From assembly GCF_002078875.1 (NCBI RefSeq), contig NC_034410.1, positions 41,130,319-41,194,318 of the forward strand: DNA of 64,000 bases, read 5' to 3'. Source of the DNA: Numida meleagris. Its lineage: Eukaryota > Chordata > Aves > Galliformes > Numididae. Numbering within the stretch: the stretch's first letter is position 1; the number at the start of each line of letters is the position of its first letter. Made by a program: the position numbers and the translations under genes. The notes beneath the pieces were generated by a model. It was not told where the DNA came from. It searched no databases and saw only the letters and a list, made by a program, of their open reading frames with translations. Below are positions 1-12,300 of this stretch, in pieces.

Positions 1-227
1 ACCAGGAAAAACTTCTTTCTATAAAGGGTTGTTAAGCACTGGAATAGGCTCCTCAGGGAGGTGGTTGAGTCACCATCCTTGAATGTGTTTAAAAACCGTT
101 TGGATGTGGTGCTTAGGGACATGATTTAGTGATGGGTTGTTAGGGAAGTATAGTTAGGTTGTGGTTGGACTTTGATGATCTTGAAGGTCTTTTCCAAGCT
201 GAGCAATTCTATGATTCTATGATTCTA
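1..227 (+). mobile_element. CR1 LINE 3' end
   Basis: This is the 3' terminal part of a CR1 non-LTR retrotransposon. It runs from the 'aacttctttct' block through the 'cctcagggaggtggttgagtc' type block to the 'ggtcttttccaa' block and ends in two ATTCTATG repeats at about 205-227. The 5' side is cut by the window edge, so total length is unknown. The insertion lies about 250 bp upstream of the CpG island. Confidence 0.93.
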
Positions 228-478
228 CATAGGTCGAGTGCTCTGAGTCTCTTTAAGGCTGGCACGTAACTCACAAACCTAATGAGAAACTCAGCAGATG
301 GGATCTCTTGCAATGGATGTTGTTAGTGTAATAGTTGCTGAACAATTTCAGGGAAACAAATCCCAAAAGCCTGATGTTATCAGTCCACAGGAGTCCGACA
401 CTGAAATATACAGAGATTTCAGAGAAACTGGAGCACAAACTCCATTATCAACACCAGACGGTTAAGAAAAAAAAACAT
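228..478. other. Flank between CR1 and CpG island
   Basis: AT-richer single-copy sequence just upstream of the CpG island. It contains no recognisable gene or repeat. An open frame that starts here and runs into the N block is not credible coding sequence. It could hold distal promoter elements of the island next to it. Confidence 0.5.
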
Positions 479-542
479 GAAGAGAGCCCAACAAAACCGT
501 ACAGCCGTCCCCACGGCTGGGCCGCGGCCTGCGGAACCGCGA

Positions 543-555
543 ACTACAGCTCCCA
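543..555 (+). promoter_or_regulatory. ZNF143/ACTACA-type promoter box
   Basis: ACTACAGCTCCCA resembles the ACTACAattCCCA core bound by ZNF143/STAF in vertebrate CpG promoters, with a change in the two middle positions. It lies 20 bp upstream of the NRF1 palindrome inside the CpG island. The motif match is seen directly; occupancy is inference. Confidence 0.45.
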
Positions 556-574
556 CAAAGACTTTCGCTGCGCC

Positions 575-584
575 GCGCATGCGC
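575..584. promoter_or_regulatory. NRF1 palindromic site
   Basis: GCGCATGCGC is an exact match to the palindromic NRF1 consensus, in a GCCGCC-rich context inside the CpG island. NRF1 sites usually lie within about 100 bp of the transcription start in such promoters, so the start is probably close by, possibly inside the N gap. Confidence 0.65.
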
Positions 585-669
585 CGCCGCCCCGCTCACA
601 GCACACGGCGGGCGAGGGGCTGCCCGCCTCCTCTCCCGCCTCCCCCCCCGCCGCCGCCGGAGGAGGCGG

Positions 670-843
670 NNNNNNNNNNNNNNNNNNNNNNNNNNNNNNN
701 NNNNNNNNNNNNNNNNNNNNNNNNNNNNNNNNNNNNNNNNNNNNNNNNNNNNNNNNNNNNNNNNNNNNNNNNNNNNNNNNNNNNNNNNNNNNNNNNNNNN
801 NNNNNNNNNNNNNNNNNNNNNNNNNNNNNNNNNNNNNNNNNNN
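670..843. other. Assembly gap (174 N)
   Basis: A run of 174 undetermined bases flanked by GGAGGAGGCGG on the left and GAGGGTTGCGG on the right. The flanking GC-rich, purine-skewed sequence suggests a stretch that was hard to sequence. It probably hides part of the promoter or first exon. Open frames reading across it are meaningless. Confidence 0.99.
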
Positions 844-1010
844 GAGGGTTGCGGTCCTGCCGTGCAGCTGATCGGTGGGGAGGGGCAGTGGGAGGAGAAG
901 CCGACACTGGGGTTGCAGAGAGCGAACTCGGAGGCATGGATCGTGGAGACTTTTCTCCTTCCAAGCCAGGAGCGAAAGTAGCCCGAGGGGATGGCAGGGA
1001 GAGGGCGTTG

Positions 1011-2812
1011 ATGAGTGCCTATGGGGAAAGCGGTGTGCTCGGGACAGGCTTCCGTGGGAGCCGTGCGATTACAGCCCTAATAACCTCCTTAGAGGTCAGG
1101 CGCAGCAGGATTAGGCATACCGGGTCCAGCAAGGATGTAAATACGTTCTTTTGACAGTGTTCACTGGTGCCCGAGCGTCTTAGGAGTCCCCTGCACACCT
1201 GCCTGCAGCTTCATAAGCTCACCAGCCCTTCTTGGTTTGGCCTCAGTTAACGTGGATTCTGAATTAATTTCCTCCTGCCCCTTTTAATTGCCGTGTGCTG
1301 ACTAAGCATGGTGGGAAAGTTTTCATGGAGTATGCCAGTTTGGGATGCCTTGCACCTGCATGCTCTGAGCTATGGCTCAGCGGTCTACTTGTGGTCACCG
1401 CATCCCCTGGCTTCCTCTTGTCCCTTCTGGCTTAACCCAGTGCCTGAGTGTGCTGTGAGGATAATGGCTGCTGCCTCAGCAACGTGTGAAGACACGCTCT
1501 GCTCTGGTGCTGATCATAATGACTGTATCTGAACAACTGGTGAACACAAGGGAACATATTGGTGTTGTCACACCAGCACCATAGTTGGATAACTATTGAC
1601 AAATGCTGACTTTATCATGGTGATTGCTGATTCAGGAGGATCTGTTGAGTTTGGTAGTACAGCAGTAACGGCGCCTCTTAATAGCAGTCTCCAACCCTTA
1701 AAACGGTTGAGCGGATGGACTAGCTTGTGTTAGCCTTCCTGAGCTGAGAACCAAAAGAGCTCTCCTCTGGGACGACCTTCTCTCCCAAGCACATGGGATG
1801 TATGCTAACACATTGGCTGAAAGACAGGGTGTTCATTTTGCAATGTCACTTTCTGAAGTGTGGTGGATACCAAATGCGGGAGCTCAGTATAGGATTCCTG
1901 CTTTGCAGTCTGCTTCTCTGCAGAAGCACATTGTGAACAGTTTTTGATTCCAAGGTGGCAGTTTCACTCGGAGTCTTCCCTTTGTGTTTAATTAACTATC
2001 ATAAAGACTGGCATTCTGCCTCCAGTGTTTGTGAAGTGCGCTGTGAACTCACACCCTGGGTACCTGGTTAATGTTTGGAGATTAATTACCTGGAGCCCAC
2101 TCTCTATTAAGCAGTGCACAAAATGGAAGGAATACATGCAAGTCTTTTCCTGGTTATATTTTCAAGCTCCTGAGTCACATCTCACTGTGAACTTACTGAG
2201 GTTCCCTTAAATCATCTGACAATTGGGTATTCTTGTTCCCATTGTTCTGCTGTAAATGTTGCTTTGAAGTCTTCTGTAAGTGTTGTTGGTTTGAACAGGT
2301 CCCAGTGACAACAGCCTGCGTTCAGTTACTGTTCCCTAGAGTTTTCTTTCAGCAGATTTATATCTGGCCTGTGCTCTGACACAGAGAGGTCTTTGAGAGG
2401 TGCTTTAAAACGTACGGAGTTAGAGATCCTGCACTAGTAAAAACATCATTTTATTCAAATAAACAGAGCCATGGATGACTTCTCTCAGCCAAAGACCTGC
2501 TCCCTGCTTAACATGGCTTTTCCAGCCAGAGCCTCTCCAGGAGGTGGAGGAGCAGGTTTTTCTAGGAAGCAGTGGAGAGAGGCTGTTGTGAAAAAGAGAT
2601 CAGTAAGCCACAGAACTCAAACACCATCACCCATCAGATGTTCTCAAACAGAATTTTGCCCTCTCACAACTGAGACACAAATTTCTATCATTATCACCCA
2701 GGAACACTGCAGAATTGAGACTTGTGGTTCAAGGTAGTGGGCAGAGTGGGTTTGTGGGCCCATAAAGCTTGACAACGTATGTGCTGGGAAGGATTGTAGT
2801 GGACACAACTAA
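1011..2812. other. Noncoding, probable POMGNT2 5' UTR intron
   Basis: Unique sequence after the CpG island. No long ATG-initiated frame, known repeat or clear splice signal pair is visible. If the island starts POMGNT2, this is the beginning of its first intron. Confidence 0.4.
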
Positions 2813-3535
2813 TCATAGAATCACAGAATCATTAGGGTTGGAAAAGCCCTCTAAGATCACTTAGTCCAACTGCCAACCCACCCCTACCATACCCACTGAC
2901 CACATCCCTCAGTGCCACATCCACACGGTTCTTGAACACCTCCAGAGACGGTGACTGCACCACCTCCCTGGGCAGCCTGTGCCAGTGCTTCACCGCTCTT
3001 TCTGAGAAGAAATGTTTCCTAATATCCAACCTGAACCTCCCCTGGTGCAACTTGAGGCCATTCTCTCTCGTTCTATCGCTGTTAGCAGGGAGAAGAGGCC
3101 GACCACAGCCTCCTTTCAAGCAGTTATAGAGCGTGACTAGGTCTCCCCTGAGCCTTCTCGAGGCTGAACAATCCCAGTTTCCCTCAGCCGCTCCCATAAG
3201 ATTTGTGCTCCAGAACCCTCACAGCATCGATGCCCTTTTCTGAACATGCTCCAGGGCCTCAGTGTCCTTCTTGTAGTGCAGGGCCCAAAACTGAACCACA
3301 GGCCATCGATCCATCCTGCCCAGATCCTTTGTAGGGCCTTCTTACCTTCAGGCAGATCAACACTTCCTCCCAACTTGGTGTCATCTGCAAATTTACTGAG
3401 GGTGCACTCAATCCCCTTGTTCAGATCATCAATAAAGCTTTTAAACAGGACTGGCCTCAATATTCCTACCTGAGGAACAACATTCACAACCGGTTGCCAG
3501 ATGGATTTAACCCCATTCACCAATACTTCCTCCAT
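2813..3535 (-). mobile_element. CR1 LINE with reverse transcriptase remnant
   Basis: CR1 inserted in reverse orientation. It begins on the + strand with the complement of the 3' hairpin-like repeat (aatcatagaatcacagaatc) and continues through the 3' UTR and the end of ORF2. On the - strand, 3535-3340 encodes part of the reverse transcriptase with the catalytic FADD box inside [11 protein letters not shown]. The frame then jumps from the [11 protein letters not shown] segment into the [13 protein letters not shown] segment, so part of the ORF2 C-terminus is missing compared with the copy at 26041-26650. It is 5'-truncated, has an internal deletion and is dead. It is among the longest CR1 copies here. 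Confidence 0.95.
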
Positions 3536-6500
3536 TTTCTATCCACCGTCCAGAGGCAGCAGTGCCAGAGGGACTTTGCCCGGTTGGCATGGAGTGCTGG
3601 CTGACGGTTGCTGGCTTGGCTTAGCCAGATGGATGCGTGCCACAGGGACTCTTCTCCTCTAGACCTTCTCCTACTGCATTAGGATGTGCTCCCTCCTCCA
3701 TCATCAGCTCCCACAGCTTCCTGCCTCCATCTCTGAAGCTGCCTCTCCCCACACCGGTGGTGAGCTGGTAGAGGAAAGCAGGTTTCTTTCCTTGTCTGCT
3801 AAGCATGCAGGCTGGCCTGGCTGTGCAGGCAGCAGAAAGGTGGCTGCTTGCATTCAGTCATGCTAGGCAGCCCTCAGCTCTGCCCATCCTCGGAGCTGTA
3901 AGCAGGGCATTGAACTCAGCATGGTGAAATTTAAGCTGTGAGTTTTCAAAGCCAATTACTGGACACAGGCTGGGTCTGACGAGCTTGGGTTTCATTAGCT
4001 GTCTCCTGGGAGTGCTGAGCTACGCAACTCACCTTTGCAGAGATCAGATTCTCCTCTGTGATGTTATTAGGTGTTTTCAAAAATAGCTTCATCAGTCCGA
4101 TTTAAGAGAACTGGTCTGCTCTGATAACAATGCCTGCTGGTGGTTCGCCAGATAAGGGCTTGTCAGTTTTCCTCCCGTCACACATGCAACTTCTGCCCTA
4201 TATAAGGTACAGCTTGAAAGAGACTGCAAAATGACCACCAGCCTAATGTAAAGATTTACTTTGTGTATGTGCATTTAATCTGTAATTATTGTATGCTGGG
4301 GAGCAACCGAACAAATAATACAAAACAATTTCAATCTTTTTGAGGATCTGGAAAGTAGATGCGTGTTTGTGCACACCAGTAGTATCAGGGGGGAGCTGCA
4401 GTTGCATGGCATACCTGGTAACTCCATTTATATTCGTATATGCAACAGCAATATTCTAATTTACTCATTTCTTTGATACTTTCTGAGCAGATGGTATTTT
4501 TGAAAAGGTCTATTAATTCTGTGAGAATTTGATAATGGCTAATTGCTGGGGGATCAGAAGTGAGCAGCAGTCAAAGTGAGCTCCTGACTACTCCCTGCTC
4601 CGCAGCCTCATTTGTAAGCTGCTCTCCTCATAGCAATCCTTGCTCAAGAGTATTCACCGGTGTCCTTGGCGTAAATTGGGGACTTGTTGATAGCTCTTGA
4701 TTAACTGAACTGTGTTCCATGAACAAGTCACATGCTATCACAGGGAAGAGTGTGGGGAAGGTCACAACTTGTAGGACCAAGTACACTGGGAATTTTCATC
4801 AGAGAGCCCTTTACTCTTTGCCTCTTGATCGCTTGCTTCTCATTCCTTTTTTCATTTTCCTTTCTGTTTCTCTCTCTGTCACCTTGCCTTTCACTTAGGT
4901 CTGTTCATGTTCTTTGAGCACCTGCCTGACTGTTTGTAGCAGGGGTCACAAGTGCTCTGACATCAAAGGATTGCATTTAAAAATTACAACTTTTCCTTTG
5001 AACAAGGAGAAAAAAAGGTTCCTGGTTACTATGGAGATGAGCACTATAGAAGTGCCTATAAATAAATAACGTAAACAGCTGATTGTTGTACTTTGGTTTG
5101 CAGTATTTTTGCTTTGTTAATCAGATAATTAAATATCAAATTAGAAGGAGGTGACATTTCGCCAGTTTTATTACATGGATACTGTTTTTATGCCTCCACC
5201 TTTACAGAGCTCCTGCTGAAAACATGTACATGGCATGTTGTTTTGTTCTACCTCTAGAAATTTGATGTTTTGGAAAATTTTAGTCTGTTATTTATGTGAA
5301 AACTTCTAAGCATTAAAAAGGTGGTGTCCGTTTTATGTTTAATCAGAACATACATTTTGAGCTAAATGCCCATTCTTATCTCGAAGAAACTATTATATGC
5401 TGTCACAACACTTACGTTCCATTCTGAAGTGTCAGAAAATGTAATTATGTTCCTCTGCAGTATTTGAAACCCCACCAGTATACAACAACAAAAGTTAAAG
5501 AGTGTGTAATGGAAATAAATTCTTTAGGGGAAAGAAAATGGTTATTTCAAATACACAGAAATAGGTATTTGACTAAACGCCTTTTACTTCAGAGCTTGTA
5601 TAATAGTGAGGACAGGGATGCTTCATATTTTTTTCCCAGTTAAACACAGTTGCTTTTCATAGAGCAAAATACACAATTGCACTCCGTAATGAAGGCAGGG
5701 GAAGAACTGGAGCAAGGCGATCCCTCACCTGGGCAGTGACAGAATAAAGTAGGAGGTATTACTTTTGGAGCAGCCCTCGTACAAGAGCAACAGGGAGTTG
5801 GGTAGGGTGGGGAATGGGAGTGTGTTAGAGCTCTGCAGCTACTTGCAGGCTGAACAGCTTGGGTTTGGTGTAACTAGAGACCATCCAGATGCTGGAGCAG
5901 GACCTGGCTCCCAAAACATTAGGAGTTTTCTCATTTGGAAATCACCATCATTACTAGTATGTACTGCTTTTAACAGTGACATATTGTTTAGACACCTCCT
6001 CTTAGGGTAGGAGGATGAAATATGCATATTGCTATTAATGACAGGACAAGCTGGTGAGGACGAGGTGGAGCTGTTGCTTGTCCCATCGCCTGGAACAGAT
6101 AGGATAAAAGGGGAAACAGTGCATATACCAAATTTATTTTTTTCTTCTTCTAGTTTGGAGTTGTTTGGTTTTTCTTTTGTGTGTGTCTGCTTTTCTCCTC
6201 CTTAGGTGGTTTTTTCTTTTTTCTTCTTGTCTTATTTTCTTTTAATCGGTGGATATGATCCAAAACCATCTGGTGGAATTTGCCGATGTCACATCTGGGT
6301 ATTCTGATGTATTGCCTATCAAGTTATATTGTGTGTTCAAATGAGTTTCTCGTATGATGTGTTGACAGCTGCTGACAGTCCTGAGATGGGAAGCTGGAAG
6401 CCTGGGAGAAAAAAGAGAGGGGCAGAATTAGCCTTAAAAATGTAGCCTTGATTGCTTTTGATGGGTGGGTTTTCATTTGTGGTACCCCTATGGTTGACTT

Positions 6501-6827
6501 TTTTTCTGAAATAAAGAAAGAGGAATGAATGAACTTCAAACCAAGTGCATTTACATGGACCTAAGGTACTGAAAATAACTTGGGAGATTTCTAGTCCGCT
6601 CCTACCTTTGTCATTGATCTCTTTTTGTCTTTGACACTGGGTTCCTCAATCTTCTTCAGTCCTTGTCTCTCCATTTGTGGACGCTCTCACACTTACTTAA
6701 ATTGCAGCTGTTTCTTCTTCCTTTACTTTTCAGTTCTTCCCCCATCCTCCTTTAGAAAGTAGATCTCAAAATGCTTCAGTTCTTAAGGGGATCCTAACAT
6801 CCTAAACCCTATTATCCTAATTTGGAG
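3536..6827. other. Noncoding, probable intron
   Basis: Unique sequence with AT-rich parts, notably 5000-5700, where TAAT-containing homeodomain-like words cluster around 5110-5150. No gene, structural RNA or repeat is recognised. A pyrimidine-rich run is present around 6140-6245. Confidence 0.4.
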
Positions 6828-6952
6828 TTCAAGAAGCATTTGGACAACAGTCTCAGGCATGGTTTGATTTTTGGATGGTCCTTTGTGGAGCCAGGTGCCA
6901 CACTCCATGATCTTTGCGGGTTCCTTCCAGCTCAGGGTATTCTATGATTCTA
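6828..6952 (+). mobile_element. CR1 LINE 3' fragment
   Basis: A 3'-terminal CR1 fragment of about 125 bp. It has the 'gaagcatttggacaacagtctcagg' type segment, 'gtggtcctttgtggagccagg'-like sequence, and a terminal TTCTATGATTCT. It matches the subfamily seen at 63640-63890 rather than that of the 30 kb copy. Confidence 0.85.
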
Positions 6953-9292
6953 AATCTTAATCATCCTGTAGGAAAATGAGTAAGATTTTTGCAGGCATTT
7001 GTAGACAGATCACATGTGCTGAAGCAGTAAGCAACTCTGAAATAACTACAATAATTTTTTTCTTGATGGCTCACTACTGAAATAATGAAAGCAAAAAATG
7101 TTTTTTTTCTAATGCAGAGGTACACAGTATATTTGCATTTCCCTACGCACTGACAAAGATAACACTGTACTATGTAAACCAGAATCCAAACATACTACAA
7201 ACAGTTCATTTTCTGTTCTGCACTTTTTTTCTGCTGTGATTGCTCTGAGTAGCAATTAGACCAGTGCTGAGATAAGTTTCCCAGCTTGTTATCTTTCTTC
7301 ATTTTTAGATTGGCTAGATCAATAAAGAAGTGATTTGTGTTTAAACACAAGTCTTAGTTTGTATTGTACTGGTAGAAAGCATAACACAGGTGTTTGTGAA
7401 TAGGGTGTTTGTGGGATTGCACATGCAGGTGTGACTTACGAACAAAGACGGTTCCCTTTCCCTCCCAAAGCCCAGGTGGTTGTATGGGACCTCCTGGTAG
7501 CACAGACGTTGCTGAAGTTGGAATTTGCCCTTGGAAGGGAAGATCTTAATTCCATGGAGGTTTGAAGGTGAAGACACCAGACCCCTAAGCTGAGGGGGCT
7601 GTCATTACAGTTTGCCAAGGAAGAGGCTGGAAAGCATCTACTTGCCTCTCCTCATTCCTGCTGGCAGCGTTGGGGCATGAATAGTCTGTCTTCGGTGATG
7701 CTTCCTAGCCTGAAGACTGGTGCCCTTCTGTAGCTGTATGGAGATGCTTTAAGGTGAGGAGGCCATTAGGGCATGAGTACAAGGAAGAACAATCACTGCT
7801 TCTTGCTGTGATCTTCTGCAGCTGTGTACTTCTGAGTATTGGATGAGGCTAAGTGGAAACGAGCCAGCTCTTGTGCTGTTGTACATGAGGGATTGGGGCA
7901 TACAAGGGTCAGCGTGAGGGTATACCAGTTCTCCACAGTGGTAGTAGGTTGTGTAGCACAGAGCCTTTTTCTCAGAGTTGTCAAGCATCAGCTCGACTAT
8001 CCACAGAAGTGGACTTTGGAGGAAACCCCCTAGATGGAATACAGCCAAGTTCTCTGCTTGTAACATGTTTGATAGCACTGCAGGGAGCCGAGGCTGGTCT
8101 TCGGTCCTTAAATACATTAAATTAACTCTGAGTGAACTTGCTGGGAAAAGGGTAATGAAGCAGGTCAGAAATGGGATGCGTGTACTCAAGCACATGCAGC
8201 AGCCTTAGTTCTCCAGGCAGTGTTCCCACAGGCATGTGGCTGGGGAGCAGCCGGGTCACGGAGCGCGCTGTGCTGCTCGTTAAATGCAGTGCAGTCTGCA
8301 GATACAGCCAAAATCACTTGTCCAGCTAAAAAAGATAAAGTCAGCTGGAAGGAGAGCAATCCCATCGGGAGAAACTTGTGAGAGGAACGGGCTGCGATCT
8401 ACCGTAATGCTAACTGTGTAGGGCATGTAGTAGCCAGCACCCTCTCAGGGAGGGCCTGAGATCATTGCAGCCAAAACTTTAGTTAGATAGTAGAGACTGA
8501 TGGAAATCTTGACATGTCTATTCTGTCGTTTCAGGTAGAGGCAGGTGCCAAGTGGAGCTGCAGTGTGATTGACATTGCACGGTGCTTCATCTTTATTTCA
8601 TGCGACGAGGAGGTGGGAGGGTGGAGATTGCTTGAAGTGCCTGGCTAGAGACAGAACGTAATTTATCACTGCTCATTTGTCTGGAGGGTTACGCGGCCCA
8701 TATATAATTTAGAAAAATGTTTAAAAAATAAGAATCTGTTGTCTTTAAAATCACTTGGCACTCAAGTCTGCTGGCTTAATCTAATTTCCGTGCATTTCAT
8801 TTTTATTCTGTGTGTACAGTATAAACAATATGCTTAAAAGGAACCAAGAAAGTGCATATGGATAGTAGTGATAAACCAAGCCCTTCACAATCTCAGAGTA
8901 GTGCGAATTTCCCATATTTAGGCTGAAAGATGTGGATTTGTACCTGGATTTAGCCTTGTCAGTTTTTCTGAGATCACATTTAATATGAGTGTTCTTGTCA
9001 CATGGTCTGCAAGTGGTCTTTTTCTCATTCAAGCCTGCTGATGATGCTCTACAGCTAAATTATCAGAAGGCAGAAGGGGATGCCTCTGTCTTCTGCCTTG
9101 CTGTGGAGAAATCATTTTGTTGTGTGAATGGGTGTAGATGAGACCCTAATGGTTTGCTGTTTGCTATCCTACATCTGTGCACTTCCCTTTCTCACTTTAA
9201 TGCTCTGTCCGTGCCTGCTAACGATCATCATATCACCATGTCTGGGGTAGGTTGGCATGGTGTGTTTTGGTGTGAGGGGCCAGAAATGTTAC
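6953..9292. other. Noncoding, probable intron
   Basis: Unique sequence. The - strand frame at 7749-8195 (148 codons) has no recognisable domain and sits among overlapping frames on both strands, so it is treated as chance. No repeat is recognised. Confidence 0.4.
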
Positions 9293-9356
9293 CATAGAAT
9301 CATAGACTGTCCCAAATTGGAAGGGGCCCATAAGGATCACTGAGTCCAACTCCTGA
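9293..9356 (-). mobile_element. CR1 LINE 3' tip
   Basis: A very short 3' end of a CR1 in reverse orientation. It has the complement of the terminal repeat (atagaatcataga), then the 'cccaaattggaaggggcccataagg' type block and 'cactgagtccaactcc'. Confidence 0.85.
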
Positions 9357-12300
9357 AGAAGAGACTGGGGATGTTACAAGGAAGTGCATAGCATATGTAG
9401 AGGGTTTTAGTGATTTACAGACAAGCCCCTTCCCCTCTTGCCCAGTGTAAAAACAACCAACCAACCAACCACACAACAAAAAACCATGGGCAGAAGCTCC
9501 ATAAATTCATATACTGACTTGCTCTCTGCTGGCTTGAGAAATCCAATTCTCCAAAAGGTTTCCAGAGAAAGGATTTATTTTTTCCTGGCTGCTGCTGCCT
9601 GCGCAGTGACAAGAGTGAGTCTTGATCTTTTCTTCATCTGGCCCCTACTCCAGTTGTCCTTTGGCTGCTTTGCTTTCTCTTCTCCATTCTTAGTTCATTT
9701 TCATAACACGCTTCATGCTCTGTTCTGTGGCATATTTTATTCCCATGGAAGCAGGGTGTTCTGTGCGCTGGATGCTGTCTGCATGCTCCTGTTGGTGTGA
9801 AGCCTTCTGTCCCCTTGAGCCTCTGACAGGGAGGGGCACATAATTTGTGTGTGCAGATGGAAATATTTTTATTGTTGATTTCTTTTTTTTGGTGCTGAAT
9901 TAGATATCATCCCTCACGTGTCCTTGAGCCTTCAGAAGAGATATGGGGACTGACTGCTTCTGATGCACTGATTTTATAGCATCATTTATTTTCCCTGAAT
10001 TACCTCTGCCTGGTCCTGTAACACCGCAGCTGGCACTGCAATTCTCATATCCATCTCCTGGGTTATAAGTGATATTCGTTACTTTGTGCAGTACAATGAG
10101 GTCTTAGGGTCATTGCTGGAAATTCCTTAGTGCTTTACTGATTGATGTAGATGAAAAAGATAATCTCCCACTCTGGTATTTTTTTTTTTCTTTGGAGCTG
10201 TCTTTGAAGGTTGTACGTTCTTCTGCTGTACTTCCTTTATCAAAGTGACTTTCCTGCTCTCTTACCTTCCTATCAATTTCCTTTCTTCCTTCCCTTTGTT
10301 TCAGTCTCATATTTTCTATATTCTGTTTGTTTTATTTTTGTGAGGGAAACTCCTGAGTTTAAGTATAATAGTCTAATTGGGCTTAACTTGGGATTTTTCT
10401 TAGAAATGCCTTGTAAATGAAGAGCTCAGTTGTTTGTCCCTGTAGCTCTTCAAGCTTTCTCCCTCAGCAGCTGAAGCATTTCACCGTCTTCTCCCATCCA
10501 GCCTGCAGCTTTCACTGGCATTTGACTATCTTGCGCAACAAAGTTTGCTTTGTCATACCTATGATAATCTGTGCTGCACAATTTTTATATCTGAACCTAC
10601 TGACATTTCTCTTTTCCATCATGAAATATTATGATTTCTCTTCAAACCCCCATGCAAGTGTCCTCCTCTTCCACAGCATTTGACTATAAAGTTGAAACAG
10701 AGGTTTAGATAACCACTGACAGCCAGACTCCTCTATACTGCTGGATCCCAGAGCCCCTTCTTCAGCTGCTGGGTGCTCTGAAGACCACGTATAGGTAAAG
10801 AGAGGCAACAGGGAGAGTTTTGATGTTAAATGGGGATTGCTTGCTTCTTGTGTGGAGACAGGGATTGAGAATGAGGGGAATAAGAGGTCGTTCAGTAACA
10901 GAAGTGGTCTTGTATTTGTGAAAAAAAAAAAAAAGGATTTTATGTCATCCAGAGTTGATTTGAGAAAGTGTAGCTTGCAATAAATATGGTTTCATTTTTC
11001 GGCAGCAAAGATTTCCTTGTATGTGGTATTAATGTTTTTTCTACCTTGTTACTGGAGTGCAGCAGCAAATGTCTGATATTACTGGTTCACCTTCACTATT
11101 TGATTACAATGTATTTCTGCTTTTGAGAGACAGTGGGCATGAGGCAGTTTCGGTATTGAACAGTTACCATATAAACAATATGCTACCTCTATTTGTCAGT
11201 TTGTGTTTTGCTAAAGAGCAAAGAGTAGCTGATTTGTGAGATTTGAGTCCTTGACTGGAGGTTCTTGTTGTGCAAACTTGGCATAGGCTACTTCTAGTTC
11301 AGGGGACCCATCTTTTTCCTCACCACAGAGGTATGTAGATGCCAGAACTGTGCTTGCATGAAGCCAAGTGTAGTAATGGGAAAGATCAATACAATGGGAA
11401 AGGCATTACAAAAGAGGTGCAATGACAGACAGACTGGTGCAATAGAAAAGCATTATAAAGGAAGGGAAGAAGATTGCTCACCTGTCTCCAGAGATCTAGG
11501 TTTGCAGGGAAGAGCTCTACCAAGAAGGGATCTCCAGAAAAAGATCTTTCCTGGGTGGCAGTCAGCCCTTAAATGAGGCCTAGGAAGGGTGGAGCCTGGC
11601 TTCCAGTCGCACTTGTCAATTGCCTTCACATGTGCTCCCAGGGCTGACTGGGTCTTTCCTCCAGGCACTCAATCAGTTGGTCAGGCTGTGACTCAGCAGT
11701 TCCCAAGGAACTGTTCCCCAAGGAATTGTAATTGAGTTTCCTAATTTCACTTAGTGTAATTTTTGTATCAAGTGTCCTTGCACACAGGAAGACCTTTCTC
11801 ATTTGTCCAGTTATGCTGCCACAGTTGATACAGGCTGCTTTGTTTAGCAATACAGATCAGTATATAAGTTTAAGGACTAATATATTAGTTCAGCAAAAGG
11901 AATCAATGAGTGCTAATTCTAAAACATTCTATTTCAGCTTTGCTTGGTGTGTGAACAGCCTTGTTTTCTCTTAATTCTGCTTCACAAGAAGCACTGGAGT
12001 CTTAATAGACCACTTACCTTTGCATTTCACCAGGTGCAAGGATGTTTTCCTCAGATTTTCACATATATCATTTTGGAAGTTGCTCATTACAGCCTAACAA
12101 GCGATAGAAATTTGCCAAATTGGGGAAAAGCAGCTAAAGGTCAGACAAAAGTCTCAGCGATGAAGCTGATGATGGAAAAGTGGGGATAAAGTAAGTGAGT
12201 GTACAACCACCCTAAATGCAACCACACATGCCCAGAGGGATGTTAGTATATATTAATGAGTTCTTGGAAAAGAATGGATATGTATGCCAATGTACTGCAG

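Larger units (their letters stand above)
479..1010 (+). promoter_or_regulatory. POMGNT2: CpG-island promoter, probably of POMGNT2
   Basis: An abrupt rise in G+C with many CpG dinucleotides begins near 500, continues into a 174-base N gap (670-843), and fades by about 1000. It holds an NRF1 palindrome and a ZNF143-like box, both typical of TATA-less housekeeping promoters, and no TATA box is visible. The next gene downstream on the + strand is POMGNT2, whose terminal exon has a splice acceptor and so needs an upstream noncoding exon. This is the only strong CpG island in the first 31 kb, so assignment to POMGNT2 is reasonable but is inference: no splice donor can be chosen with confidence and the first exon may lie in the gap. 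It could also be bidirectional or serve a leftward gene outside the window. Confidence 0.65.

Noticed and set aside
335..1154. Open frames crossing the N block (335-871, 477-1154, 596-964)
   Set aside because: Their length comes from undetermined codons; the known parts are CpG-island sequence with no domain.
7749..8195. 148-codon - strand frame
   Set aside because: No recognisable domain, with competing frames on the opposite strand; a chance frame is expected in 64 kb.
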